From an uncultured Anaerococcus sp. (lineage in GTDB: Bacteria > Bacillota > Clostridia > Tissierellales > Peptoniphilaceae), in NCBI GenBank assembly GCA_900551095.1, contig URUJ01000002.1, forward strand, positions 1 to 64,000: a stretch of 64,000 nucleotides of DNA, given 5' to 3'. The translations under genes and the position numbers were made by a program. This document shows, in pieces, positions 37,936 through 45,794 of the stretch (position 1 is the first letter of the stretch; each line of letters opens with the position of its first letter). The notes below the pieces were generated by a model that did no database searches, was not told where the DNA came from, and saw only the letters and a list, made by a program, of their open reading frames with translations.

Positions 37936-37968
37936 AGGCTTGCTCATTTAGAGTAAGTCTTTATTTTT
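37936..37968 (+). terminator. Terminator after eno
   Basis: AGGCTTGCTC pairs with GAGTAAGTCT (two G-U type pairs) around a five-base loop. A U-rich tail, TTATTTTT, follows. Confidence 0.72.
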
Positions 37969-37976
37969 AATTAATA

Positions 37977-38005
37977 TTGAAATTATGGCATAATTGTGGT
38001 ATTAT
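37977..38005 (+). promoter_or_regulatory. Promoter for secG-rnr-smpB
   Basis: TTGAAA at 37977-37982, a 17-base spacer, then TATTAT at 38000-38005 preceded by TGTGG. The predicted leader of about 20 bases contains the CGGAGGTG ribosome binding site of secG. Confidence 0.62.
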
Positions 38006-38031
38006 AAAACAGTATGAACGGAGGTGTCTAT

Positions 38032-38259
38032 ATGTCAAATTTTCTTGCAGTAATAATGATGATTGCATCTGCGATAGTAATAGTTGCAGTAACTCTACAA
38101 GATCCTAAAACTGACGGACTGGGAGCATTGTCTGGAACAAAGACAAATGTTTTTGGTAAAAGTGCACATAAATCAAAAAATGAAATGCTAGATAAGGTTG
38201 TAATTTTTGGGGGAGTACTTTTATTTTTAGGAAGTATAATATTTATAGCAATAAATTAA
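38032..38259 (+). CDS. secG: Preprotein translocase subunit SecG
   Basis: A 75-residue protein with two membrane helices (about 4-23 and 53-73), joined by a polar loop holding the conserved 'GLGALSGTKTNVFGKS'. It is an accessory subunit of the SecYEG channel. I chose the ATG at 38032, seven bases after GGAGGTG; an earlier ATG at 38014 would add six residues that include the ribosome binding site. The secG-rnr-smpB order is standard in Firmicutes. Confidence 0.94.
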   Translation: MSNFLAVIMMIASAIVIVAVTLQDPKTDGLGALSGTKTNVFGKSAHKSKNEMLDKVVIFGGVLLFLGSIIFIAIN

Positions 38260-38260
38260 G

Positions 38261-38287
38261 AGGGGTCAAGGTTGACTCCTTTTTTTA
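38261..38287 (+). terminator. Terminator or attenuator between secG and rnr
   Basis: AGGGGTCAA and TTGACTCCT pair with a tight loop and are followed by seven U. rnr begins about 23 bases later, so some read-through is probably used. Confidence 0.75.
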
Positions 38288-38309
38288 TTAATTGCAACAA
38301 GGAGAAAAT

Positions 38310-40433
38310 ATGAATATAAAAGATTTGATAATGAATTTAATATACGATGACGACTATAGCCCGATGACTTTAAAAGAATTAGAAATTTTTCTCAAGGCTG
38401 ATAAATATACTAAATCTGCCGTTAAAGACATAGTAGACGAACTCGTAAAAGAAAATAAAATTAGAATATCAAACAAAAAAAGAATCTTACCTTTAACTGA
38501 GGAAGAAATAAATTTAATGGGAAAAATCTCTATAGCATCTGGTGGTTATGGATTTTTTATATCAAATAATAAAGAATTTGATGACGTATATATATCAAAA
38601 GAAAATCTAAAGGGTGCTCGTAATAATGATAGAGTTAAAATTAAAATAATTAGAGAGAAAGAAAAAGCAAAAAATGCTGAGGGTCAAGTACTAGATATAA
38701 TTGAAAGAGCCAATAAAGAGTTGGTAGGTACTTACCAGGCTAATAAGAAATTTGGTTTTGTAATATTAGATGATAAATCGCAAATGGATGATATTTATAT
38801 TGATCAAAAAAACTCTCTAAGAGCGAAAAATGGAGATAAAGTCGTAGTTGAAATTATGTCTTATCCAAAAGGAGAAAATCCAGAAGGGAAAATTATTGAA
38901 ATAATAGGTGGTAAAAACGATAAAAACATCGACGTACTATCAATTATTAGACAGGAAAAAATCCCAACTGAATTTTCTAAAAAAACAAAAAAAGAACTGT
39001 TATTTATAGAAGATGAAGTAAATATAAAAGAACTTTCAGGAAGAACTGACTTTTCGGAACTATTTACTGTTACTATAGATGGTAGGGATTCAAAAGATTT
39101 CGATGATGCTATTTCTATAGAAAAAAACCAGAATAACTATGATTTATATGTCCACATTGCAGATGTGAGTCATTACGTAAAAAAACACACTGCTCTAGAT
39201 GATGATGCTTATGAGAGGGGAAATTCTACCTATCTTTATAATATAGTTATACCTATGCTTCCGGAAAAATTATCTAATGGAATTTGCTCATTAAATCCAG
39301 GGGAAATACGCTTAACTATAACAGCAAAAATGACCATAGATAAAAACGGAAAGGTTATTGACAATAATTTTTATAAATCTTATATAAAGTCTGATAATAG
39401 ATTAGTTTATGATGATGTAAATAATTTTTTAGAGGGTGATAAAGAAGTTTATAACGATAAAACTCTTATTGAGAAACTTAATCAATTTGACGACCTATAC
39501 AAGATTTTAAGAAAAGCACGCCAAAATCGAGGTGCATTGGATTTTAATTTCGAGGAAAGCCAAATAGATGTCTCTGAAAGTGGAGAAGTTTTAAATATTG
39601 AAGCCCTAGATAGGGGTGCAGGTAATAAAATGATCGAGGAATTTATGCTTGTAGCAAACGAAACAGTAGCAAGTTTATTTGCTTATATGGATTTTCCATT
39701 CATCTACAGGATTCACGAGAAACCAAGCGAAGAAAAATTAGAGGGTTTTAAATCGGCATTAAATGCGATGGGTTATAATATTAAAGGCAATGATCTACAT
39801 CCAAAAGACTTCCAGAATATACTAAAAGAAGTTGAGGGTAAAAGTGAAGAAAAAATTATCAATATGCTTATGCTAAGAACTATGAAAAAGGCTAAGTATG
39901 CAAGCTATAATGATATACATTTTGGACTTTCTACAAAGTTTTATACCCATTTTACAGCGCCTATAAGAAGATATCCGGATTTAATTGTTCACAGAATTTT
40001 AAAGAGTTTTATTGATAATAGATTAAATAATATTAATCAAACCAGACTCAATTCAAACCTAGAAGAGGCTGCTGATCATTTATCCATTACAGAAAGACGT
40101 AGCGAAGAGACTGAAAGAGCTGTAGAAGATTTGATGAAATGCAAATATATGACACGTTTTATAGGTGATGAATTTGATGGTAGGATATCTTCCATTACAG
40201 AATTTGGAATCTTTATTGAACTTGATAATACTGTTGAAGGATTATTTATGTATAAGTTTTCTGACCACAGATACGAATTTCTAGAAGATAGCCTAAAGGC
40301 TTTTGATGTTGATAGTAAAAAATATTATTCTATAGGTCAAGAAGTTAAAATAAGTGTGGTAAATGTAGATATAATGAAAAGAGAAATAGACTTTTATTTG
40401 GAGGAAGAAGATGAAACTTTTAGCAAACAATAA
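38310..40433 (+). CDS. rnr: Ribonuclease R
   Basis: A 707-residue 3'-5' exoribonuclease. An N-terminal helix-turn-helix-like region and two cold-shock OB domains (about 60-215) precede the RNB catalytic domain. That domain has aspartates in 'DGRDSKDFDDAIS' and the 'HYVKKHTALDDDAYERGNS' region, and a C-terminal S1 domain follows. RNase R degrades structured RNA and works with SmpB-tmRNA. I chose the ATG at 38310 behind AAGGAG; a TTG 18 bases earlier is in frame but overlaps that site. Confidence 0.95.
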   Translation: MNIKDLIMNLIYDDDYSPMTLKELEIFLKADKYTKSAVKDIVDELVKENKIRISNKKRILPLTEEEINLMGKISIASGGYGFFISNNKEFDDVYISKENLKGARNNDRVKIKIIREKEKAKNAEGQVLDIIERANKELVGTYQANKKFGFVILDDKSQMDDIYIDQKNSLRAKNGDKVVVEIMSYPKGENPEGKIIEIIGGKNDKNIDVLSIIRQEKIPTEFSKKTKKELLFIEDEVNIKELSGRTDFSELFTVTIDGRDSKDFDDAISIEKNQNNYDLYVHIADVSHYVKKHTALDDDAYERGNSTYLYNIVIPMLPEKLSNGICSLNPGEIRLTITAKMTIDKNGKVIDNNFYKSYIKSDNRLVYDDVNNFLEGDKEVYNDKTLIEKLNQFDDLYKILRKARQNRGALDFNFEESQIDVSESGEVLNIEALDRGAGNKMIEEFMLVANETVASLFAYMDFPFIYRIHEKPSEEKLEGFKSALNAMGYNIKGNDLHPKDFQNILKEVEGKSEEKIINMLMLRTMKKAKYASYNDIHFGLSTKFYTHFTAPIRRYPDLIVHRILKSFIDNRLNNINQTRLNSNLEEAADHLSITERRSEETERAVEDLMKCKYMTRFIGDEFDGRISSITEFGIFIELDNTVEGLFMYKFSDHRYEFLEDSLKAFDVDSKKYYSIGQEVKISVVNVDIMKREIDFYLEEEDETFSKQ

Positions 40434-40851
40434 AAAAGCCTTTCACGATTATTTCATAGAAGAAAAATACGAAGCAGGACTAGAACTTATGGGTAGTGAA
40501 GTAAAATCTATTAAAGCTGGCAAGGTTTCAATAAAGGAAGCCTTCATATCTGATCGTAAAGGGGAGATGTTTGTCTATGGTATGCATGTAACTCCATATA
40601 AGGAAGGCTATGATAAGATAGACCCTACAAGAACTAGAAAACTATTACTTCATAAAAAAGAAATAAATAAAATGATAGGCAAAAAAACAGTGGATGGCTA
40701 TACCCTTGTTCCCCTTAAAGTTTACGAAAATAATGGACTAGTAAAAATTGAAATTGCTCTAGCCAAGGGTAAAAAAATCTACGATAAAAGAGAATCTATA
40801 AAAAGAAAAGATGATAAGAGACGCATGGAAAGAGCTCTTAAGAATTATTAA
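40411..40851 (+). CDS. smpB: SsrA-binding protein SmpB
   Basis: A 146-residue OB-fold protein that delivers tmRNA to stalled ribosomes. It has 'NKKAFHDYFIEEKYEAGLEL', 'GSEVKSIKAGKVSIKEAF' and the C-terminal basic tail 'DKRESIKRKDDKRRMERALK'. It overlaps rnr by 23 bases, and GGAGGAAG precedes the ATG. The tmRNA gene itself is not found downstream in this window. Confidence 0.96.
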   Translation: MKLLANNKKAFHDYFIEEKYEAGLELMGSEVKSIKAGKVSIKEAFISDRKGEMFVYGMHVTPYKEGYDKIDPTRTRKLLLHKKEINKMIGKKTVDGYTLVPLKVYENNGLVKIEIALAKGKKIYDKRESIKRKDDKRRMERALKNY

Positions 40852-40856
40852 AGATT

Positions 40857-41289
40857 ATGAACTATTTTAGAATGAGTGAAAAAGATTTGGATCTTATTAC
40901 AAGTCTTTATGTTAAATATTATAATGAAAATGAAGATGGTTCTTGGACTTTTGAAAAGGCATATAGAAGAATAAGGCAGGTACTATTAACACCTGATTCA
41001 TATTGCCTTATCCAAGAAATTAATGGACTGTATACTGGATTTTTGATGGGATTTATCAAAGAATACGACGACTTGAAATCGTACTTCCTAGAAGAAATTG
41101 TCATATTTAACGAATACCAAAATAAAGGCTTAGGAAGTTTATTTTTAAGAGCTTGAAAGTCATTTGTTAGAAGTGGATGTAAGCCTGATTGAATTAATGA
41201 GTGTAAATGACGAAAAGCATAGACATTTTTATAAAAAATTCTCCTTTGCAAAAGTTTCCAATTTGATGATAATGAGCAAATTCATATAA
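40857..41289 (+). pseudogene. GNAT-family N-acetyltransferase, frameshifted
   Basis: The open frame from ATG 40857 gives 99 residues that end abruptly at TGA 41154-41156, just after the acetyl-CoA-binding motif 'NEYQNKGLGSLFLR'. The next reading frame (+1) continues from about 41152 to TAA 41287-41289. It encodes a plausible GNAT C-terminus, including 'IELMSVNDEKHRHFYKKFSF'. One extra base, perhaps in the TTTTT run at 41142-41146, would explain the break. It could be a decaying gene, a phase-variable one, or an assembly error. The substrate is unknown. Confidence 0.75.
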
Positions 41290-41363
41290 ATAATAAAATC
41301 AGTCTTTTTAGTTTTTAAAAGTGCACATTGTAATACAATTAGTCATATTGTTAAATTTTATTT

Positions 41364-42317
41364 ATGAATTACACTCCGTATAATATTAAAGAGGTAGAAA
41401 TGTTAAAAGATATAATAAATAAAGATAAATTAGCTATGGATTCCTTAATAATTTATTCTAAAGATGGAGGAATTTTATACGAAAATTTAGATCATAAAAT
41501 AATAAATGTTAGATCTATTGCTAAGCTTGTTACAAGCCTAGCTTGTGGTGTTTTAATCGGAAAATCTAATAGTGATTTTAATGAAGACACTCTAATATAT
41601 GATATTCTTAAAAATAAGGTAAATATTTCTAATAGGAAAAATCTTAAAAAACTAAAAAATATTAAGGTTAAAGATTGTCTGACTCACACAATGGGTTATA
41701 GAGATATAATTCTTATGAGTAAGGATATTGAAAATATTAATAAAGATGAGCTACTTTCTTATGCCATGTCTTATCCTTTATATTTTAAACCAGGTGAGGA
41801 GTTTTTATACTCAAACGCAGGATATTATGTCTTGGCAGCAGCCATGGAAGAATACCTGAATTCTAGCTTATATGACTTTATAGATGAGAATATTTTTGAA
41901 AGACTTGATATAAAGTCTCCAAGATGGGATAGCTACGGGAAATACCTGGCTGGTGCTACTAAACTCTATCTTGATGCAGAAGATTTATTAGAACTTGGAA
42001 AGCTTATTTTAAATAAAGGTCTATATGATCAAGAGCAAATTGTATCATCTAGCTATATTGAAAAGATGTGTCAAAATTTATATAAGAATGAAAAAGATTA
42101 TATAGATAGTTCTTATCTATCAGATGATTATTATGGATACAGCTTATGGACTGGTAAAGATGGTATTAAATACGCATCGGGTAGTGGTGGCCAATATGTT
42201 ATAATCTTAGAAAAAGAGGGTATTGTTATAGTAGCAACAAATGGGGGATCTAGCGAAAAAGTACCTATTATTAAAAGACAGATTGATGAAATTATTAAAA
42301 ATATAAAAGAGGTATAA
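41364..42317 (+). CDS. Serine hydrolase, class C beta-lactamase/penicillin-binding-like family
   Basis: A 317-residue protein (from ATG 41364) with the SxxK nucleophile motif in 'VRSIAKLVTS' (Ser51, Lys54) and the YxN motif 'YSNAGYY' (Tyr149). A C-terminal 'ASGSGGQYVIIL' stands where the third motif HTG/KTG usually lies. No signal peptide is seen, so it is probably cytoplasmic; this argues for an esterase- or peptidase-like role over drug resistance. A second start, ATG 41400, has a better ribosome binding site (AGAGG) and would shorten it by 12 residues. Confidence 0.82.
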   Translation: MNYTPYNIKEVEMLKDIINKDKLAMDSLIIYSKDGGILYENLDHKIINVRSIAKLVTSLACGVLIGKSNSDFNEDTLIYDILKNKVNISNRKNLKKLKNIKVKDCLTHTMGYRDIILMSKDIENINKDELLSYAMSYPLYFKPGEEFLYSNAGYYVLAAAMEEYLNSSLYDFIDENIFERLDIKSPRWDSYGKYLAGATKLYLDAEDLLELGKLILNKGLYDQEQIVSSSYIEKMCQNLYKNEKDYIDSSYLSDDYYGYSLWTGKDGIKYASGSGGQYVIILEKEGIVIVATNGGSSEKVPIIKRQIDEIIKNIKEV

Positions 42318-42319
42318 AA

Positions 42320-42622
42320 ATGAATTACGATTATTTAAAAAAACATACAGAAACTTACGAAAAGTACGGCGAGCTACTAGAAAAGATAAATAAAATCCTA
42401 GATGAGCTAGAAGAAAATAGGGAAGATTTTGACAAATTAGTAGAATATTACTACAGTGAACAATTCCAAAAAGACTATGATGATTCAAACCAAGGTAAGA
42501 TTGACCCTTCAATTAACCAAGGAATTTTAACAGAAGATGCTATTTATGATCTAATGGGGGATGATTATTACCTTGCATTAAGATTTCTAGATTTAGCAAA
42601 TAAAATGATTCAACAAAAATAA
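42320..42622 (+). CDS. DUF4298 domain-containing protein
   Basis: A 100-residue, acidic, mainly helical protein of unknown function that resembles the DUF4298 family: a coiled N-terminal half ('KYGELLEKINKILDELEEN'), 'YYYSEQFQKDYDDSNQGKI' and a C-terminal 'GVLTED'-like 'GILTEDAIYDLMGD' helix. It starts two bases after the serine hydrolase stop, so the two are probably co-transcribed. No catalytic motif is seen. Confidence 0.72.
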   Translation: MNYDYLKKHTETYEKYGELLEKINKILDELEENREDFDKLVEYYYSEQFQKDYDDSNQGKIDPSINQGILTEDAIYDLMGDDYYLALRFLDLANKMIQQK

Positions 42623-42655
42623 AAAGTGAACTCAAGCTTAGGCGAGAGTGCATTT

Positions 42656-43396
42656 TTATTGTCGTCTTCTTTTACTAAAAGATGTAACAACAGCACTTGA
42701 AACAAGGATTGCAACTATTGCTTCTGGAATGGCATTGGTTATAAAAGCTGAAAAAATAGTCTTCGCTGCTAAATCTGGGTTAATACCTATAGCCTGGGCA
42801 TATTTTTGTGCATAGAAAATATAAATCAATCCAAGAACTAGACCAGAATTTGTTAGAGTTCCCATAAAAGAGCTAACAGCTATTGCAAAGTTAGCTTTTT
42901 TATTTTTTAATGACAAGTAAAGCATGACACAAGCAATTAACAAAAATATGATTGAGAAAACTTTATTAATTAAATCAACATTTTCTATAAAAGATTTAAC
43001 TGTCACATAACCAAGGATAATTACAACTATTGTCCAGAAAACATTCATAAATAAACGAAGTTTGTTGTTATCCTTATCCTTGAGCGCTCTATAAATTAAA
43101 CCTGTTACTATTCCAATTAAGATTCTAGGCATGATAGAAATAAGTGGGTTATAAAATACAAAAGATATAGGAGTTGGTCTTGTCATTGCATTAAATAAAG
43201 AGAAAAATCCAAATATAAGACCGACTAGACCTCCTACGACAGGTCCTTCGAGTATTCCGGCTATGATTACTGGTATATGTAAACTAGTAATTGTAAGCAC
43301 TCCCAAGGGAATAAATCCAAGAGGAGTTAGTCCAAGCATAATTACTATGGCTCCCAATATACCAACAGTAGTGAGATTTTTTGTTTCTAATTTCAT
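42656..43396 (-). CDS. ECF transporter S component, substrate unknown
   Basis: A 246-residue membrane protein with about six helices of the ECF S-component fold. The N-terminal 'TKNLTTVGILGAIVIMLGLT' and 'GPVVGGLVGLIFGFFSLFNA' match this group (substrate-binding subunits of energy-coupling factor vitamin transporters). The shared ECF ATPase and T subunits are not in the window. No known riboswitch is visible upstream, so the vitamin cannot be inferred. AGGAGG lies just before the ATG, with a probable TATAAT at 43427-43432 on the same strand. Confidence 0.82.
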   Translation of the reverse strand: MKLETKNLTTVGILGAIVIMLGLTPLGFIPLGVLTITSLHIPVIIAGILEGPVVGGLVGLIFGFFSLFNAMTRPTPISFVFYNPLISIMPRILIGIVTGLIYRALKDKDNNKLRLFMNVFWTIVVIILGYVTVKSFIENVDLINKVFSIIFLLIACVMLYLSLKNKKANFAIAVSSFMGTLTNSGLVLGLIYIFYAQKYAQAIGINPDLAAKTIFSAFITNAIPEAIVAILVSSAVVTSFSKRRRQ

Positions 43397-43540
43397 TAAT
43401 TCCTCCTAAATCTCAAACTTTATTATATTATACGAGAAATTATAAAAAATAAAGCCAGATTTTGTATTTTATCTGAAATTAATTTTATAAACAATTTTTA
43501 TAAATAAAATGTTTTGGCACATGGAAAAAACTGAAATAAT

Positions 43541-43573
43541 TAAAAAAAATAAGAGGTCTCAATTGACCTCTTT
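43541..43573 (-). terminator. Terminator downstream of tRNA-Lys
   Basis: AAGAGGTC and GACCTCTT form an eight-pair stem with a six-base loop. On the - strand it is followed by eight U. The 65 bases between it and the tRNA show no further gene. Confidence 0.82.
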
Positions 43574-43641
43574 TAGTTACCCACATCTTGCCCGCACACA
43601 TTTATAATAGTGTTGGGTTTTCAATGTTTACATATTATTTT

Positions 43642-43717
43642 TGGTGCACCATCAGGGATTCGAACCCTGGACGCCCTGATTAAGAGTCAGGTGCTCTACC
43701 AACTGAGCTAATGGTGC
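43642..43717 (-). tRNA. tRNA-Lys (anticodon CTT)
   Basis: Read on the - strand, the 76 bases fold as a full cloverleaf. The acceptor pairs GCACCAT with ATGGTGC, the D-arm contains AGCTCAGTTGGTAGAGC, and the anticodon loop is CTCTTAA, giving anticodon CTT. The T-arm contains GGTTCGAATCC, and a CCA end is encoded. The body resembles other Firmicutes lysine tRNAs. Confidence 0.96.
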
Positions 43718-43741
43718 ATACCGTCTCTCGACTACCTTTAC

Positions 43742-43770
43742 AGTATATCACCATTTGAAGCTTGTGTCAA
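43742..43770 (-). promoter_or_regulatory. Strong promoter for tRNA-Lys
   Basis: On the - strand: TTGACA (43765-43770), a 17-base spacer, then TATACT (43742-43747). The tRNA begins 25 bases after the -10. This near-consensus promoter lies between the C39 gene and the tRNA. Confidence 0.85.
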
Positions 43771-43771
43771 G

Positions 43772-44650
43772 TTATTGTTTGGAAAATTTCCAGATTTTTA
43801 GAATTTGATCAGATATATCATCATACTCCCATCCTATGATAGAGTTTTTTACGCTATTTGGATCATTTATAATAAATTTACCATCTTTATAGGAATCTAT
43901 TACTAGTATGTGACCATAGAGTGTGAAGTATCCTCTACCAACAGAAATTAATAGGGGACCATCTTCTAAAGATTTTATCATTTTATCCTTATCTAGATTT
44001 ATATCTGTAACTTTTAGATTATATTCTTTTGCTATATGGTCTATAAAGGCCCAGTCCATTCCTCCATCGTTCATAAATTTGGAAGCTTTTTGTGCCATTT
44101 CATTTGGGTAGATCAAATTATTTGTAAGTCTTGAAATAATCATAGATAATGATGTTGGTCCACAACCGGATATGCCGATATTTGTTGGATATAGATTATC
44201 ATAAGCCCATCTATTATCCCATTGGAGATAGTAGGGGGTTTTTCTTTTTAATTTAACAGACTCACCTTTATAGAAATTAAAGTCAGTAAATTTATGGTTT
44301 TTGTTGTAAATAAACTCAATAGTATCTGGATCATTACCAGTTAAATAAGCATCTACATCATCTAGATTATAGAAATTATCATAGACCCATTGGGCTTTCT
44401 TGTCTTTTTTCGCTGCGGCTTCTACGTTTTTTATCAAATCTTCTTTTATATCAGATTTCTTTTTTGGTTTCACCTCATACTTAAAATCTAAGAAATTCTT
44501 TCTTTTGAAAGTATCGCTAGCGAGAGTTTTTAAATCTTCAATTATTTTTACACTTTCTTCATCTATAAATCCTTTTATATCAATCTCTGATTCCTTAGAA
44601 CAAGAGGTAAGACTTAATAAGGATAGAAGAATAACTAATAGTTTTTTCAT
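43772..44650 (-). CDS. Lipoprotein with C39-like papain-fold peptidase domain
   Basis: A 292-residue secreted protein. The signal peptide ends in the lipobox LTSC (lipidated Cys17). Residues about 20-130 form a charged region without a recognised domain. The C-terminal peptidase_C39_2-like domain has the nucleophile in 'SGCGPTSLSM' (Cys163), a histidine in 'LYGHILVIDS' (His247) and 'IINDPNS' as the third part of the triad. It is probably an extracellular, membrane-anchored cysteine peptidase or amidase; no target is evident. The neighbours are a tRNA gene and, divergently, queT. Confidence 0.83.
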   Translation of the reverse strand: MKKLLVILLSLLSLTSCSKESEIDIKGFIDEESVKIIEDLKTLASDTFKRKNFLDFKYEVKPKKKSDIKEDLIKNVEAAAKKDKKAQWVYDNFYNLDDVDAYLTGNDPDTIEFIYNKNHKFTDFNFYKGESVKLKRKTPYYLQWDNRWAYDNLYPTNIGISGCGPTSLSMIISRLTNNLIYPNEMAQKASKFMNDGGMDWAFIDHIAKEYNLKVTDINLDKDKMIKSLEDGPLLISVGRGYFTLYGHILVIDSYKDGKFIINDPNSVKNSIIGWEYDDISDQILKIWKFSKQ

Positions 44651-44717
44651 AGTTTTATTTTACTAGAAATAAATTTTGCTTCAATCAAATAAAACTTTAA
44701 TTATTCTAAATTTCAAA

Positions 44718-44723
44718 TATAAT
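44718..44723 (+). promoter_or_regulatory. -10 box for queT
   Basis: A perfect TATAAT whose predicted start falls at about 44729-44731, exactly where the riboswitch stem begins. The -35 region (CTTTAA, 44695-44700) is weak. Confidence 0.55.
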
Positions 44724-44729
44724 AATGGA

Positions 44730-44770
44730 GTAATGTTTCTTGGCACCCATTACTAAAAAAAATCAAGGAG
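44730..44770 (+). promoter_or_regulatory. preQ1-I riboswitch controlling queT
   Basis: The layout matches the small class I preQ1 aptamer. P1 is GTAATG (44730-44735) with CATTAC (44748-44753). The 12-base loop ends in GGCACC. An A-rich stretch (TAAAAAAAA) follows. The loop CTTG (44739-44742) can form the pseudoknot P2 with CAAG (44764-44767). CAAG overlaps AAGGAG, the queT ribosome binding site, so ligand binding should block translation. The downstream queuosine-precursor transporter fits the ligand. Confidence 0.88.
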
Positions 44771-44776
44771 AAAAAA

Positions 44777-45277
44777 ATGAAAGAAAAATATTTTGACTTA
44801 AGCGATACTAAATTTCTAGTAAAATCTGCAGCAGTAGCAGCTTTGTATGCTGTTTTGACCCTTTTATTGCCTGTTGCATCCTATGGACCTATCCAATTTA
44901 GGTTTAGTGAAATACTAGTTTTACTTGTTTTTTATAACAAGAGATTCATACCTGGTCTTGTTTTAGGATGTGCTATTGCAAATCTATTTAGTCCTATGAT
45001 GGTATTTGATGTTGTTTTTGGAACGCTTTCATCTTATATTGCTTTTATGCTAATGAAAAGAGCTAAAAATATATATGTTGCATCGATATTCCCTGTTTTG
45101 TTAGTTTCAGTACCTGCTATTGGTACTTGGATTTATCTTGCTAGCGATGAAGTATTCTTAGTGCTTTTAATGCAATTTATGCTTAGTGAATTTGTGATGG
45201 TTTCCATTATCGGAGTAATGATATTTAAAATACTTGAGAAAAATGAAGGATTTATGTCCTATATTAATAATTTTTAA
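44777..45277 (+). CDS. queT: Queuosine precursor ECF transporter S component QueT
   Basis: A 166-residue membrane protein of the QueT family with about five or six helices: 'FLVKSAAVAALYAVLTLLL', 'YGPIQFRFSEILVLLVFYN' and 'GLVLGCAIANLFSP' are diagnostic. It is a substrate-binding component that works with shared ECF subunits (not in the window) to import a queuosine precursor such as preQ1 or preQ0. The preQ1-I aptamer directly upstream supports this. It is single, between terminators. Confidence 0.93.
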   Translation: MKEKYFDLSDTKFLVKSAAVAALYAVLTLLLPVASYGPIQFRFSEILVLLVFYNKRFIPGLVLGCAIANLFSPMMVFDVVFGTLSSYIAFMLMKRAKNIYVASIFPVLLVSVPAIGTWIYLASDEVFLVLLMQFMLSEFVMVSIIGVMIFKILEKNEGFMSYINNF

Positions 45278-45280
45278 CTT

Positions 45281-45316
45281 AAAAACTCCTCCAGCTTTTA
45301 GCTAGAGGAGCTTTTT
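45281..45316. terminator. Bidirectional terminator between queT and the Asp23 gene
   Basis: CTCCTC and GAGGAG with an inner AGC/GCT stem after one mismatch. The hairpin is flanked by AAAAA and UUUUU, so it can serve both converging transcripts. Confidence 0.85.
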
Positions 45317-45319
45317 AAA

Positions 45320-45736
45320 TTAGTCAATTTTGTTTTCTTCTTTTGCTTGTTTTTTCTTAGCAAATTCTTCTTTAGTTAGTAGGTCTACAATATCTAGTTT
45401 TACAGCTTGAACCTTAACACCTGTTAGTTCGTAAACTTCTTTTTTAATTAACTTATCAATTTCGTTAAATACTTCATTAGCTTTTTTTCCATATTCTAGA
45501 ATCATTGATAGTTCTACTAGGCAAGTATCGTTTGATTGGTTTATTGAAATACCTGATGTTGAGTCTTGTTCGTTTGAAAATGTTGAAGTTATTGAATTTA
45601 AGATTCCACCTTGAAGGTCTAAAACACCATCAACTTTAGCTACAACTTTTTTAGTAATTTTAGCTAGTACCTTATCAGCTACGGTATACTCACTAATTTC
45701 GTTTTGAAAAGGTTGATTATTTATATTTTCTGTCAT
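45320..45736 (-). CDS. Asp23/Gls24 family envelope stress response protein
   Basis: A 138-residue member of the Asp23 family. The domain runs from about 17 to 120 ('YTVADKVLAKITKKVVAKVDGVLDLQ'; core KVVAKVDGVLDL). A lysine-rich tail follows ('KEEFAKKKQAKEENK'). It is closer in length to Asp23/Gls24 proper than the other two paralogues in this window. No partner such as AmaP lies beside it. AGGAG precedes the ATG. Confidence 0.85.
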   Translation of the reverse strand: MTENINNQPFQNEISEYTVADKVLAKITKKVVAKVDGVLDLQGGILNSITSTFSNEQDSTSGISINQSNDTCLVELSMILEYGKKANEVFNEIDKLIKKEVYELTGVKVQAVKLDIVDLLTKEEFAKKKQAKEENKID

Positions 45737-45794
45737 ATTTACTCCTTATATTTTTTCTCTTTTATAGATATACCCTAGTTATCTTGATTCTAAA

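Noticed and set aside
40852..41363. tmRNA (ssrA) gene after smpB
   Set aside because: I looked for the alanine acceptor ends and tag-encoding region that often follow smpB; the space is filled by the broken GNAT gene and a short AT-rich gap.
42620..42660. Possible terminator between the DUF4298 gene and the ECF S-component gene
   Set aside because: Only A/T-run ends and a four-base ACTC/GAGT core pair; the internal mismatches are too many for a confident call.
43397..43540. Riboswitch upstream of the ECF S-component gene (- strand)
   Set aside because: The leader is AT-rich with no stable conserved aptamer pattern; no known vitamin riboswitch core was recognised.
43574..43641. A second small RNA between tRNA-Lys and its terminator
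   Set aside because: A partial CCCAACAC/GTGTGCGGG pairing exists, but there is no promoter, conserved loop or second cloverleaf. It is more simply the tRNA 3' trailer.
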